64,000 nucleotides of DNA from Salinicola endophyticus (GCF_040536835.1 NZ_CP159578.1:4255188-4319187), one strand, 5' to 3'. Counted from the stretch's first letter, positions 1 to 9,066 are shown. Numbers and translations are program-made. Notes: generated by a model from the sequence alone, not told the origin.

Positions 1-496
1 CGCCGCGCGCATGCGCCAGGTGCTCGACGAGGGCTACTACCGCACCGGCGATGTCGCCCGCCGCGACGCCGACGGCTACTACTGGTACATCGGCCGCGCC
101 GACGACGTGTTCAAGAGCTCCGACTACCGCATCAGCCCGTTCGAGCTGGAGTCGCTGCTGATCGAGCATGAAGCAGTCGCCGAGGCCGCCGTGGTGCCCG
201 CCCCCGACGAGCTGCGTCTCAACGTGCCCAAGGCGTATCTGACCCTGCGCCAGGGCTTCGAACCCGACCGCGATACCGCGCTCTCGATCCTGCGCTTCGC
301 CGCCGCGCGGCTGGCCCCCTACCAGCGTATCCGCCGGCTCGAATTCTTCGAACTGCCCAAGACCATCTCCGGCAAGATTCGCCGGGTCGAGCTGCGCGCC
401 CATGCAGCGACGGCCGCCGCCGACCCGAATGGCACCCACGACGAGTACCGCGAGAGCGACTTTCCCGAACTGCGCCAGCCGCCCGGCACCCCCTGA
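1..496 (+). CDS. AMP-dependent acyl-CoA synthetase, C-terminal part
   Basis: The reading frame is open to the window edge, so only the last ~165 residues of an adenylate-forming acyl-CoA ligase are present. Visible motifs are the A7-like YRTGD, the hinge and C-terminal lid signature GRADDVFKSSDYRISPFELE, and the A10 catalytic lysine motif PKTISGKIRR. The lid resembles the medium-chain ACSM subfamily, which activates short- and medium-chain carboxylates to CoA thioesters with ATP. It lies upstream of an SDR dehydrogenase, a thiolase and a second ligase, which suggests fatty-acid or branched-chain acid catabolism. The exact substrate cannot be read from this fragment. Confidence 0.88.
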   Translation, partial: AARMRQVLDEGYYRTGDVARRDADGYYWYIGRADDVFKSSDYRISPFELESLLIEHEAVAEAAVVPAPDELRLNVPKAYLTLRQGFEPDRDTALSILRFAAARLAPYQRIRRLEFFELPKTISGKIRRVELRAHAATAAADPNGTHDEYRESDFPELRQPPGTP

Positions 497-524
497 CCCT
501 GCACCGCGGCGCGTCCACCGCCAC

Positions 525-572
525 GCTAGGGTTTGAAAACGCTAAGGTTTGAAAACACTAGGGTTTGAAAAA
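525..572. repeat. Three tandem 16-bp repeats
   Basis: Three head-to-tail copies of a 16-mer, of the form gctagggtttgaaaac, occupy 525-540, 541-556 and 557-572 with one to three differences between copies. The third copy runs into a remnant of the dispersed palindromic repeat described at 557-607. The array therefore looks like a multiplied left end of that element. It lies just upstream of the SDR gene. Confidence 0.75.
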
Positions 573-607
573 AAGTCAGCGCGCGCAGGTCGTTTTTTAC
601 ACAGCCC
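557..607. repeat. Internally deleted copy of dispersed palindromic repeat (R6)
   Basis: The left part (tagggtttgaaaa...gtcagcg) matches the left end of the intact repeat at 15965-16109, and the right part (gcgcaggtcgttttttac) matches its right end. The ~90-bp palindromic middle is missing. It probably represents a deletion derivative of the element. Confidence 0.55.
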
Positions 608-621
608 AAGGAGCTTTACGC

Positions 622-1392
622 ATGCAACTGGCCGACCACACCTTCATCGTCACCGGCGGCGGCTCCGGCCTGGGCGCCGCCACCGCCCAGCGGCTGGTGG
701 CGGCCGGCGCCCGCGTGACCCTGGCCGACCATGACGAGGCAGCGGCGCAGGCCCACGCCGAGTCGCTGGGGGCGAACGCCCTGGCGGTGACCGCCGATGT
801 CACCCAGGCGGCGGATGCCGAGCGGGTGATCGCCGCCACCCGCGACCACTTCGGTGCTCTCCACGGGCTGATCAACTGCGCCGGGGTGGCGCCGGCAGAG
901 AAGATACACGGCAAGCGCGGCGTGCACGATCTCGAACGCTTCCGCCGGGTGGTCGACATCAATCTGATCGGCACCTTCAACATGCTGCGCCTGGCGGTGG
1001 CGGCGATGCAGGAGAACCCGGCGACGGAGGACGACGGCGAGCGCGGGGTGGTGATCAACACCGCCTCGGTGGCGGCCTACGAAGGCCAGATCGGCCAGGC
1101 CGCCTACGCCGCCTCCAAGGCCGGCGTGGTCGGGCTGACCCTGCCCGCCGCCCGCGAGCTGGCCAGCTCGGGCATCCGGGTGATGGCGATCGCCCCCGGC
1201 ATCTTCGACACCGCCATGATGCAGGGCATGCCGGAGGAGGTGCGCGAGAGCCTCAACGCCAAGGTGCCGTTCCCGCCGCGCATGGGCCACGCCGAGGAGT
1301 ACGCCGCGCTCGCCTGCCAGATCCTCGAAAACCGCTATCTCAATGGCGAGGTGATTCGTCTGGATGGCGGCATTCGCATGAGTGCGCGGTGA
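622..1392 (+). CDS. SDR-family 3-hydroxyacyl-CoA dehydrogenase
   Basis: A 256-residue short-chain dehydrogenase/reductase. It has the N-terminal NAD-binding TGGGSGLG motif, an NCAG motif, a catalytic serine in [13 protein letters not shown] and the YAASK catalytic pair. The overall pattern is that of type II 3-hydroxyacyl-CoA dehydrogenases (HSD10/FadB2x), which oxidise 3-hydroxyacyl-CoA or 2-methyl-3-hydroxybutyryl-CoA. The start at 622 is preferred over the upstream ATG at 565 because an aaggagc ribosome binding site sits just before it and the domain begins at once. It forms a likely beta-oxidation set with the thiolase and ligase downstream. The substrate assignment is inference from family and neighbours. 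Confidence 0.85.
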   Translation: MQLADHTFIVTGGGSGLGAATAQRLVAAGARVTLADHDEAAAQAHAESLGANALAVTADVTQAADAERVIAATRDHFGALHGLINCAGVAPAEKIHGKRGVHDLERFRRVVDINLIGTFNMLRLAVAAMQENPATEDDGERGVVINTASVAAYEGQIGQAAYAASKAGVVGLTLPAARELASSGIRVMAIAPGIFDTAMMQGMPEEVRESLNAKVPFPPRMGHAEEYAALACQILENRYLNGEVIRLDGGIRMSAR

Positions 1393-1402
1393 AAAACGAC
1401 TG

Positions 1403-1600
1403 AGAGGGTGTTTACAAATTCGACGAGCGAAGACAAGACAAGGCGAAATCGGCCGAAAAAGCGGAGTTTACAAGGGGTAAATGAGTATTTTACTCGCTCC
1501 GCTCGCCCTTCGGGCCGTCCTTCGGACGTTCTGAACTTAGTTCAGTGAGGTCGATTTCAACGCCGTATTGTCGAGCGCAGGCATTTTGTAAGCACCCTCT
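1403..1600. repeat. Dispersed palindromic repeat copy R1, with extra hairpins
   Basis: Terminal inverted repeats agagggtgtttacaaa (left) and its near-complement at 1584-1600 bound a 198-bp element. The body contains the family's conserved core (gcgaagacaagacaaggcg ... gcggagtttac ... gtaaatgag ... aacgccgtattg). It is longer than the other copies because a hairpin cluster at 1505-1545 is inserted in the middle. No ORF is present. It fills the 244-bp gap between the SDR gene and the thiolase. Confidence 0.75.
1505..1545. other. Three consecutive perfect hairpins inside R1
   Basis: Three adjacent perfect stem-loops occupy 1505-1515 (gcccttcgggc), 1516-1528 (cgtccttcggacg) and 1531-1545 (ctgaacttagttcag), each with a three-base loop. 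The other copies of the repeat lack them. They could fold as an RNA clover or act as terminator-like barriers, but there is no T-tract. Confidence 0.7.
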
Positions 1601-1636
1601 GAGCATCGATCCCTCACCTGTATGGGAGAGCAGCCT

Positions 1637-2827
1637 ATGAACACCCCGGACCCGATCGTCATCGTCGGCGCCAAGCGCACGCCGATGGGCGCTTTCCAGG
1701 GCGCCCTGGGCGGGCTTAACTGCCCGCAGCTGGGCGCGGCGGCGATTCGCGGCGCCCTCGAACAGGCCCGGCTGGGCCCCGACAGCCTCGACGAGCTGAT
1801 CATGGGCTGCGTGCTCCCCGCCGGGCAGGGCCAGGCGCCGGCGCGCCAGGCGGCACTCGGCGCGGGCCTGGCCGAGTCGACGCCCTGCACCACCGTCAAC
1901 AAGATGTGCGGCTCCGGCATGAAGGCGGTGATGCAGGCGTTCGACACGCTGTCGCTGGGTCACGCCGCCCACGCCATCGCCGGCGGCATGGAGAGCATGA
2001 GCAACGCCCCCTACCTGCTGCCCAAGGCGCGCGCCGGGCTGCGCATGGGGCATGCCCAGGTGCTCGATCACATGTTCCTCGACGGGCTCGAGGACGCCTA
2101 CGAGCCGGGGCGGCTGATGGGCACCTATGCCGAGGATTGCGCCCAGGCCTTCGGCTTCGGCCGCGAGGCCCAGGACGCCTACGCCATCGCCTCGCTGACC
2201 CGCGCGCGCCAGGCGATCGAGAGCGGTGTCTTTCGGGATGAGATCGTCGCCCTCGACGCCCCCACCGGCCGCGACACCCGCCGGGTCGACCAGGACGAAC
2301 AGCCGCACAAGGCCAATCTCGAACGTATCCCCCAGCTCAAGCCCGCCTTTCGCGAGGGCGGCAGCGTCACCGCGGCCAACGCCAGCTCGATCTCGGATGG
2401 TGCCGCGGCGCTGGTGCTGATGCGCCAGCGCGAGGCCGAGCGCCAGGGGCTGACCCCGCTGGCGCGCCTGCACGGCCACGCCAGCCACGCCATGCGCCCG
2501 GGCGATTTCCCGGTGGCGCCGATCCACGCGGTGCGCAAGCTGTACGAGCGGCTCGGCTGGTCGCGGGAGAGCGTCGAGCTCTACGAGATCAACGAAGCCT
2601 TCGCGGTGGTGGCGATGGCGGCCATGCGTGAGCTCGATCTCGACCACGAACGGATCAATGTGCACGGCGGCGCCTGCGCCCTGGGCCACCCGATCGGCGC
2701 CTCCGGCGCGCGCATTGTGGTCACGCTGCTCAACGCGCTCGCCCATCACGACCTGACCCGGGGCGTGGCGGCGATCTGCATCGGCGGCGGCGAGGCCACG
2801 GCGGTAGGTATCGAACGGCTGCGCTAG
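1637..2827 (+). CDS. Acetyl-CoA C-acyltransferase (thiolase)
   Basis: A 396-residue thiolase that cleaves 3-ketoacyl-CoA or condenses acyl-CoAs. The acyl-accepting cysteine is in [11 protein letters not shown], the NEAF motif is present, the catalytic histidine is in [16 protein letters not shown], and the C-terminal catalytic cysteine is in CIGGGEAT. Length is normal for the family. The start at 1637 follows a gggag ribosome binding site; a further in-frame ATG at 1622 would add MGEQP. It lies between the SDR dehydrogenase and an acyl-CoA ligase, consistent with the last step of acyl-CoA degradation. Acetoacetyl-CoA and branched ketoacyl-CoA thiolases cannot be told apart by eye. Confidence 0.92.
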   Translation: MNTPDPIVIVGAKRTPMGAFQGALGGLNCPQLGAAAIRGALEQARLGPDSLDELIMGCVLPAGQGQAPARQAALGAGLAESTPCTTVNKMCGSGMKAVMQAFDTLSLGHAAHAIAGGMESMSNAPYLLPKARAGLRMGHAQVLDHMFLDGLEDAYEPGRLMGTYAEDCAQAFGFGREAQDAYAIASLTRARQAIESGVFRDEIVALDAPTGRDTRRVDQDEQPHKANLERIPQLKPAFREGGSVTAANASSISDGAAALVLMRQREAERQGLTPLARLHGHASHAMRPGDFPVAPIHAVRKLYERLGWSRESVELYEINEAFAVVAMAAMRELDLDHERINVHGGACALGHPIGASGARIVVTLLNALAHHDLTRGVAAICIGGGEATAVGIERLR

Positions 2828-2882
2828 GCGCGGCCTGAAAAGCGCGGCCGTTCAGGACAACGACAAGAAGAGAGGAAGAGAG

Positions 2883-4628
2883 ATGCACAGCCACGACCCG
2901 GGCGCCTCGGCGCATGCTCAAGCCCCAGCGCCCAGCTACGTCAGCGGCACCAGCGAGCAGCCGCTGCTGGGCCTGACCATCGGCGACTGTCTCGACGCCG
3001 CCGCCAGCGACTGCCCCGACCGCGAGGCGCTGGTGAGCTGCCATCAGAATCTGCGCTACACCTACGCAGAGCTGCGCGACGAGGCGGACCGCATCGCCCG
3101 CGCCCTGCTGGCGCTGGGGGTCGAGCGCGGCGACCGGGTGGGTATCTGGTCACTCAACTGTGCGGAGTGGGCGCTCACCCAGCTGGCAAGCGCCAAGCTC
3201 GGCGCGATCCTGGTCAACCTCAACCCGGCCTATCGGGCGCGCGAGCTGGAGCACGCGCTGCTGCAGTCAGGGCTCTCGGTACTGGTGCTGCAGGGCGCCC
3301 ATCGGGCCGGCGGCGAGATCCGCTCCCACTACGTCGACATCCTCTGCCAGCTCGCCCCGGAGCTGCGCGACGCCCCCGCTCCTAACGAAGAGCAGCGCCG
3401 ACTCGACTGCGCCAGCCTGCCCCAACTCAAGCAGGTGGTGTGTCTCGACCCCGAGCTCGCCACCCCGGGCATGTGGCGCTGGGACGAGCTGCACGCCCTC
3501 GCCGAGGCGGTGCCCGCCGAGCGGCTGGCAGCGCTGCAGGGCGAGCTGCAGTTCGACGACCCGATCAACATCCAGTACACCTCCGGCACCACCGGTGCGC
3601 CCAAGGGGGTGACGCTGACCCACCACAACATTCTCAACAACGGCTACTTCGTCGGCGCCGGGATGAACCTGCAGCCGGCACAACGCGTGGTGATCCCGGT
3701 GCCGCTCTACCACTGCTTCGGCATGGTGATGGGCAACCTGGCATGTCTCACCCACCGCGCCACCATGATCTACCCCAACGCCGCCTTCGACCCGGCGGCC
3801 ACCCTGCGTGCGGTGGAAGCCGAGCGCGCCGACGCCCTCTACGGCGTGCCCACCATGTTTATCGCCGAGCTCGAACACCCCGAGTTCGCCAACTTCGATC
3901 TCTCCAGCCTGCGCACCGGCATCATGGCCGGCTCCAACTGCCCGGTGGAGGTGATGAAACGGGTGATCGAGCGCATGCACATGGAAGCGGTCACCATCGC
4001 CTACGGCATGACCGAAACCAGCCCGGTGAGTCTGCAGACGCGCACCGACGCGCCGCTGGAGAAGCGCGTCTCCACCGTCGGCACCATTCATCCGCACCTG
4101 GAGGTGAAGATCATCGACCCGGCCAGCGGCCAGGTGCTCCCGCGCGGCACCAGCGGCGAACTCTGCACCCGCGGCTACAGCGTAATGCAGGGCTACTGGG
4201 ACAACGACACCGCCACCCGCCAGGCGATCGACACCCACGGCTGGATGCACAGCGGCGACCTGGCGATGATGGACGACGACGGCTATGTGGCGATCACCGG
4301 GCGCATCAAGGACATGATCATCCGCGGCGGCGAGAACCTCTACCCGCGCGAGATCGAGGAGTTTCTCTACACCCACCCGGCAATCTCCGACGCCCAGGTG
4401 TTCGGCGTACCGGATGCCCGCTACGGCGAGGCGGTGGCGGTGTGGATACGCCTGGTGGAGGGCGCCGAACTCGACGCCGAAGGCGTGCGCGCCTACTGCC
4501 GCGAGCGCATCGCCCACCACAAGATTCCGCGCTACGTGAAGTTCGTCGACGACTTCCCGATGACCGTCAGCGGCAAGGTGCAGAAGTTCCGCATGCGCCA
4601 GGCGATGAGCGACGAACTGGAGCACTGA
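2883..4628 (+). CDS. Fatty-acyl-CoA synthetase, AMP-forming
   Basis: A full-length 581-residue adenylate-forming ligase that converts a carboxylate, ATP and CoA to acyl-CoA. The P-loop-like YTSGTTGAPKGVTLTHHN lies near residue 230. The motif YGMTETSPVS follows around residue 375, the SGDLAMMDDDGY motif around 460, the hinge GRIKDMIIRGGENLYPREIE around 475, and the C-terminal catalytic lysine in TVSGKVQKFRMR. The subfamily resembles ACSF2/FadD-like medium- to long-chain enzymes. It follows the thiolase by 55 bp with an aagagaggaagag ribosome binding site, so it is probably co-transcribed. Downstream lies a convergent thioesterase. Confidence 0.9.
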   Translation: MHSHDPGASAHAQAPAPSYVSGTSEQPLLGLTIGDCLDAAASDCPDREALVSCHQNLRYTYAELRDEADRIARALLALGVERGDRVGIWSLNCAEWALTQLASAKLGAILVNLNPAYRARELEHALLQSGLSVLVLQGAHRAGGEIRSHYVDILCQLAPELRDAPAPNEEQRRLDCASLPQLKQVVCLDPELATPGMWRWDELHALAEAVPAERLAALQGELQFDDPINIQYTSGTTGAPKGVTLTHHNILNNGYFVGAGMNLQPAQRVVIPVPLYHCFGMVMGNLACLTHRATMIYPNAAFDPAATLRAVEAERADALYGVPTMFIAELEHPEFANFDLSSLRTGIMAGSNCPVEVMKRVIERMHMEAVTIAYGMTETSPVSLQTRTDAPLEKRVSTVGTIHPHLEVKIIDPASGQVLPRGTSGELCTRGYSVMQGYWDNDTATRQAIDTHGWMHSGDLAMMDDDGYVAITGRIKDMIIRGGENLYPREIEEFLYTHPAISDAQVFGVPDARYGEAVAVWIRLVEGAELDAEGVRAYCRERIAHHKIPRYVKFVDDFPMTVSGKVQKFRMRQAMSDELEH

Positions 4629-4646
4629 AAGCCGAGGCGGCCTCTG

Positions 4647-5072
4647 TCAGGCCGCCTTGACCACCGCCATGGTCAACCGCGACACGCACACCAGCCGGCC
4701 ACGCTCGTCCTCGATACGGATCTCCCACAGCTGGGTGGTACTACCCAGATGTAGCGGCCGGGCACACCCTTCGACCCAGCCTTCACGCACCGCGCGCACG
4801 TGGTTGGCGTTGATCTCCATGCCCACCGCCATCTTGCTCTCGTCGGCCAGACACAGGTTCGCCGCGATGCTACCCAGCGTCTCCGCCAGCACCACCGAGG
4901 CGCCGCCGTGGAGCAGGCCATAGGGCTGGTGGGTGCGCGCATCCACCGGCATGCGCCCGCGCAGGCAGTCGTCACCCAGCTCGGTGAACTCGATCCCGAT
5001 ATGCGCGACCAGCGTCTGCTGGCACTGGGTGGCGAGGTCTTCCAGGGAAGCGGAACGTTTCCAGATCGACAT
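4647..5072 (-). CDS. PaaI-type hotdog-fold thioesterase
   Basis: A 141-residue single hotdog-domain acyl-CoA thioesterase. The core motif is HGGASVVLAETLGSIAAN, with the preceding QPYGLLHGG loop typical of the PaaI/YbdB/EntH class that recycles CoA from stalled acyl-CoA intermediates. The start at 5072 follows a good aaggaga ribosome binding site; the longer frame beginning at 5144 has an unrelated arginine-rich N terminus. It converges on the acyl-CoA ligase. It is divergent from the GntP operon, sharing an intergenic region that holds a LiuR-type box, so both may be induced together. Confidence 0.87.
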   Translation of the reverse strand: MSIWKRSASLEDLATQCQQTLVAHIGIEFTELGDDCLRGRMPVDARTHQPYGLLHGGASVVLAETLGSIAANLCLADESKMAVGMEINANHVRAVREGWVEGCARPLHLGSTTQLWEIRIEDERGRLVCVSRLTMAVVKAA

Positions 5073-5145
5073 CGATGGTCTCCTTGATCGACAGATAGGG
5101 GCAGCGGGGAGTCTCCCCCTTTCGGCTAGTTGGCGCGACACCACG

Positions 5146-5161
5146 TTGACGTTAACGTTAA
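5146..5161. promoter_or_regulatory. LiuR-type operator, one mismatch from perfect
   Basis: The 16-mer ttgacgttaacgttaa differs at one position from the perfect palindrome found before liuA. It lies about 74 bp upstream of the thioesterase start and 137 bp upstream of the GntP start, in their shared divergent region. MerR-family LiuR regulators of branched-chain amino acid catabolism are known to use palindromes of this kind. Confidence 0.7.
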
Positions 5162-5297
5162 TCGATCTCTATGGTCATGTCGTCCCGTGCGGCATCGCGC
5201 CACGCGCGTCTCCCGCAGCGCTGACAACGTTCACAACCACAACAACGAGGCTCCGGCGTGCCTGCGCCATGAGCCCCCGACACAAGGGCCTGGCACC

Positions 5298-6695
5298 ATG
5301 AGTACCCTGGCTATCGTCGTCTCGCTGATCCTGCTGATCGTCCTCGCCTATCGCGGTATCACCGTGCTGCTGCTGGCGCCGCTGATGGCGTCACTGGCGG
5401 TGCTGCTCTCCGGTGATGGCGGGCTGCTGCTGCCGATCTACACCGATACCTTCATGAAGGCGCTCGGCGGCTATCTGATCAAGTTCTTCCCGCTGTTCAT
5501 CCTGGGCGCGCTGTTCGGCCAGCTGATGGCCGACTCCGGCGCCGCGCACGCCATCGCGCGCTGGATCATCAAGCGCCTCGGCACCCGCCATGTGGTGCTG
5601 ACCGTGGTGCTGGCCTGCGCCATTCTCACCTATGGCGGCGTGTCGCTGTTCGTAGTGGCGTTCGCGGTCTTCCCCATCGGGGCGGCGCTGTTCCGCGAGA
5701 CCGACACGCCCAAGCGGCTGATCCCCGGCGCCATCGCCCTGGGCTCGTTCACCTTCACCATGACCGCGCTCCCCGGCACGCCGGCGATCCAGAACGCGAT
5801 CCCGATTCCGTTCTTCCACACCACCAGCTTCGCCGCACCCGGGCTCGGCATCATCGCCGGGGCGATGATGCTGGGGCTGGGTACCTGGTGGCTGCAGTCT
5901 CGGGCGAGCCGGGCGACGCGCCGGGGCGAGGGCTACGGCCAGCACCCCGACGAGCAGATCGAGCCCCTCGAGGCCGCGGCCGGCGTACCCGAGATCGGTA
6001 CCCTGGCCGCCTTCACCCCGTTGGTGATGGTGATCGGCCTCAACGCCCTGTTGACCTACGCCATTCTGCCGGGTCTCGACTTCTCCGGGCTGCCGGAGGC
6101 GCGCTTCGGCACCCTCGACCCCGGCGCCATGCTCGGGCTGTGGGCGATCATCATCGCGCTGCTGGTGTCGTGCGCCTGGCTGGTCGTCAGCCGCTGGCGC
6201 CACTGGGCGGATCTCAAGGGCACCATCAACAAGGGCTGCTTCGGCTCGATGCTGCCGGTGTTCAACACCGCCTCCGAGGTCGGCTACGGCGCGGTGATCG
6301 CCAGCCTCGCCGGCTTCGTGGTCATCCGCGATGCGGTGCTGAGCCTGGCGCCGGGCAATCCACTGATCTCCGAGGCGGTGTCGATGAACGTGCTGGCGGC
6401 GGTCACCGGCTCCTCCTCCGGCGGCATGAGCATCGCCCTCAGCGTGCTCGGTGACGACTATCTGCGCATGGCCAATGCGGTCGGTCTCAACCCCGAGCTG
6501 ATGCACCGGGTCGCCACCATCGCCGCCGGCGGCATGGATACCCTGCCCCACTCCGGCGCGGTGATCACGCTGCTGGCGATCTGCGGCCTCACCCATCGCC
6601 AGGCCTATCCCAACATCGCCATGGTCACCATCGTGGTGCCGATGATCACGCTGGTCGCGGTGATCACCCTGGGCACCCTATTCGGGAGTTTCTGA
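5298..6695 (+). CDS. GntP-family carboxylate permease
   Basis: A 465-residue inner-membrane transporter made almost wholly of hydrophobic segments, about 12-14. It shows the GntP/gluconate-permease pattern, including SGGMSIALSVLGDDY and the late AGGMDTLPHSGAVITLL motif. GntP proteins import gluconate, other sugar acids or D-3-hydroxybutyrate with protons. The start at 5298 gives the usual family length; the upstream extension is hydrophilic and lacks homology by eye. It is 4 bp from an acyl-CoA synthetase and shares a LiuR-type operator, so a short-chain hydroxy- or keto-acid is a more likely cargo than gluconate. That cargo is inference. Confidence 0.85.
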   Translation: MSTLAIVVSLILLIVLAYRGITVLLLAPLMASLAVLLSGDGGLLLPIYTDTFMKALGGYLIKFFPLFILGALFGQLMADSGAAHAIARWIIKRLGTRHVVLTVVLACAILTYGGVSLFVVAFAVFPIGAALFRETDTPKRLIPGAIALGSFTFTMTALPGTPAIQNAIPIPFFHTTSFAAPGLGIIAGAMMLGLGTWWLQSRASRATRRGEGYGQHPDEQIEPLEAAAGVPEIGTLAAFTPLVMVIGLNALLTYAILPGLDFSGLPEARFGTLDPGAMLGLWAIIIALLVSCAWLVVSRWRHWADLKGTINKGCFGSMLPVFNTASEVGYGAVIASLAGFVVIRDAVLSLAPGNPLISEAVSMNVLAAVTGSSSGGMSIALSVLGDDYLRMANAVGLNPELMHRVATIAAGGMDTLPHSGAVITLLAICGLTHRQAYPNIAMVTIVVPMITLVAVITLGTLFGSF

Positions 6696-6699
6696 GCCG

Positions 6700-8370
6700 A
6701 TGAATACCCCCGACGCCAGCGCCCTGCTGCCGCCAGAGAGCGATTACGACCGCCTCCACGCCAACTTCGCATGGACGGTGCCGGCGCGCTTCAACATCGC
6801 CAGCGTCTGCTGCGACCGCTGGGCGGAGGACACCGAGCGCCTGGCGATGATCGAGATCGGTGACGACGGCAGCGCCCGCGAGATCACCTTCGCCGAGCTC
6901 CAGCGCGGTGCCAACCGGCTGGCCAACAGCCTGGTCGCCCAGGGCGTTCAGCCCGGCGACCGGGTCGGGGTGCTGCTGCCCCAGCGCCATGAGACCGTGC
7001 TGGTGCATCTGGCCTGCTTCAAGCTGGGGGCGATTTCGGTGCCGCTGTTCAGCCTGTTCGGCCCCGAGGCGCTGCTCCACCGGCTTGCCGACTGCGGCAT
7101 GCGCGCCATCGTCAGCGATGCCCGCGGCCTGGCGACGCTCGACGAGATCCGCCACCAGCTACCCACGCTGCAGGCGATCTACACCGTCGATGGCGTGCCC
7201 GAAGCGGGTAGGCCCACCTCTGACGCGCTCGACTTCCACGCCGAGCTGGCCGCTGCCAGCGAGGCCTTCGTCACCCGCGATACCCATCCCGACGACCCGG
7301 CGCTGATCATCTACACCTCCGGCACCACCGGCAGCCCCAAGGGCGCGGTGCACGGCCACCGCGTGCTGCTGGGGCATCTGCCGGGGGTGGAGATGTCCCA
7401 CAACCTGCTGCCGCAGCCCGGCGACCGCCTGTGGACGCCGGCCGACTGGGCCTGGATCGGCGGCCTGCTCGACGTGCTGCTGCCGGCGCTCTACCACGCG
7501 GTGCCGATCGTCGCCCACCGCATGCTCAAGTTCTCGCCGGAGGCGGCGTTCGCGCTGATCGAGCGCCACCGCGTGCGTAACCTGTTCCTGCCGCCGACCG
7601 CGCTCAAGCTGATGCGTCGAGTCGAGCAGCCGCAACGCCGCTGGCAGCTCGACGTGCGCAGCGTCGCCAGCGGTGGCGAGTCGCTGGGGGAGGCGCTGCT
7701 GGCGTGGGGGCAGGAGACCTTCGGGCTCACCATCAACGAGTTCTACGGCCAGACCGAGTGCAACATGGTGCTCTCGGCCTGCGCGGCGCTCGGCGTGCAC
7801 CGCCCGGGGGCGATCGGCAAGGCGGTGCCGGGGCACGAGCTGGCGATCGTCGACGCCGAGGGCCGGCGGCTCGCCGATGGCGAGACCGGGCATATCGCGG
7901 TGCGCGCACCGGACCCGGTGATGTTTCTGCACTACTGGCAGAAGCCGGAGGCGACCGCGGCCAAGTTCGCCGGCGAGTGGCTGCTGACCGGCGACATGGG
8001 CCGGCGCGATGCCGAGGGCTACTTCAGCTTTCTCAGCCGCGATGACGACGTCATCACCAGTGCCGGCTACCGCATCGGCCCCGCGCCGATCGAGAACTGC
8101 CTGCTGGGCCATCCGGCGGTGCGCATGGCCGCCGTGGTAGGCAAGCCTGACGAGCTGCGCACCGAGATCGTCGCTGCCTACGTGGTGCTCGCCGAAGGCT
8201 GGGACGCTTCCCCGGCGCTGGTGGAGACGCTGCAGCAGCACGTGCGCTCGCGCCTGGCGGCCCATGAGTACCCGCGCGAGATCCACTTCGTCGACGAATT
8301 CCCGATGACCGCCACCGGCAAGATCGTGCGCAAGGCGCTGCGAACGCTGGATCGCGACGAGACCCCATGA
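6700..8370 (+). CDS. ACSM-like short/medium-chain acyl-CoA synthetase
   Basis: A 556-residue AMP-forming ligase. It has YTSGTTGSPKGAVHGH near residue 205, ADWAWIGGLLDVLLPAL, the NEFYGQTECNM motif, LLTGDMGRRDAEGYF, the hinge SRDDDVITSAGYRIGPAPIE, and a catalytic lysine in TATGKIVRKALR. The arrangement is that of the acetyl/propionyl and medium-chain ACSM branch. It starts 4 bp after the GntP permease, so imported acid is probably activated by this enzyme. A MaoC-like protein follows 31 bp later. Exact acyl specificity is unknown. Confidence 0.88.
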   Translation: MNTPDASALLPPESDYDRLHANFAWTVPARFNIASVCCDRWAEDTERLAMIEIGDDGSAREITFAELQRGANRLANSLVAQGVQPGDRVGVLLPQRHETVLVHLACFKLGAISVPLFSLFGPEALLHRLADCGMRAIVSDARGLATLDEIRHQLPTLQAIYTVDGVPEAGRPTSDALDFHAELAAASEAFVTRDTHPDDPALIIYTSGTTGSPKGAVHGHRVLLGHLPGVEMSHNLLPQPGDRLWTPADWAWIGGLLDVLLPALYHAVPIVAHRMLKFSPEAAFALIERHRVRNLFLPPTALKLMRRVEQPQRRWQLDVRSVASGGESLGEALLAWGQETFGLTINEFYGQTECNMVLSACAALGVHRPGAIGKAVPGHELAIVDAEGRRLADGETGHIAVRAPDPVMFLHYWQKPEATAAKFAGEWLLTGDMGRRDAEGYFSFLSRDDDVITSAGYRIGPAPIENCLLGHPAVRMAAVVGKPDELRTEIVAAYVVLAEGWDASPALVETLQQHVRSRLAAHEYPREIHFVDEFPMTATGKIVRKALRTLDRDETP

Positions 8371-8401
8371 ACACGCCCCTTGCGAGCCCTGGAGTGATCG
8401 C

Positions 8402-8869
8402 ATGAATTTTGTCGGCAACGCCTTCGACGAGATCGCCGTCGATGACACCTTCGGCCAGACCCTGACCATCACCGAGGCGCATATCGTCCAGGCCTGTGGC
8501 CTGTTCGGCGACTTCAACCCGCTGCACAGCAACGACGCCTTCGCCCAGCAGACACGCTTCGGCCAGCGCATCCTGCACGGGCCGATGACCTCGGCCTACA
8601 TGACCGCCTCCATCGGCATGTACTTCTATGCCACCGCAGTCGCCTATCTGGCGCAAGACTGCCGCTTTCTGGCCCCGGTCTTCGCCGGTGACACCCTGAC
8701 CACCGAGTGGCGCATCGCCGAGCTGATCGCCAAGCCCCACCATCAGGGCGGCATCGCGGTGCTGGCGGGGCACTGCCGCAACCAGCGCGACGAGATCGTC
8801 GCCGAGGCCGACGGCAAGATCCTGCTGCTGGATCGGGCGGCGGTCCCGGAGAAGGCTGGGCGGGCCTAG
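8402..8869 (+). CDS. MaoC-like (R)-hydratase family protein
   Basis: A 155-residue single hotdog-domain protein of the MaoC/PhaJ type. The hydratase-2 motif appears as CGLFGDFNPLHSNDAFAQ with the expected Asp and His, followed by RILHGPMTSAYM. Family members hydrate trans-2-enoyl-CoA to (R)-3-hydroxyacyl-CoA. It ends the GntP-ligase unit, so uptake, activation and hydration of a short-chain acid would be encoded together. A start at 8402 follows a ggagtgatcgc ribosome binding site. Confidence 0.83.
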   Translation: MNFVGNAFDEIAVDDTFGQTLTITEAHIVQACGLFGDFNPLHSNDAFAQQTRFGQRILHGPMTSAYMTASIGMYFYATAVAYLAQDCRFLAPVFAGDTLTTEWRIAELIAKPHHQGGIAVLAGHCRNQRDEIVAEADGKILLLDRAAVPEKAGRA

Positions 8870-8885
8870 ATCTTTCTCGAAGAGC

Positions 8886-9031
8886 CTAGGTGCTGTCTGA
8901 AAAGTCGACGAGCGAAGGCAAGGCCGGGGCGCGCAGCTAAGGCAAAAATCGGCGAAAACGGACCGGGCTGGCGTTCCAGCCGATTTTTAACGACGCATGG
9001 GCGAGCGCAGTACTTTTCAGACAGTGCCTAA
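8886..9031. repeat. Dispersed palindromic repeat copy R2
   Basis: A 146-bp element with terminal inverted repeats of 19 bp (taggtgctgtctgaaaagt on the left, taggcactgtctgaaaagt as the complement of the right), differing at two positions. The interior has an inner inverted pair aaaaatcggc/gccgattttt. It is nearly the mirror of the copy at 24517-24662. It has no coding capacity and sits between the MaoC gene and liuA. Confidence 0.85.
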
Positions 9032-9066
9032 GACCATGGTCGAGGGGCTCTGGCCCTATCCAAAAT

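Noticed and set aside
8886..9031. Simple rho-independent terminator for the palindromic repeats
   Set aside because: They are 120-200 bp, lack T-tracts, occur in both orientations and inside an operon, so a plain terminator role does not explain them.
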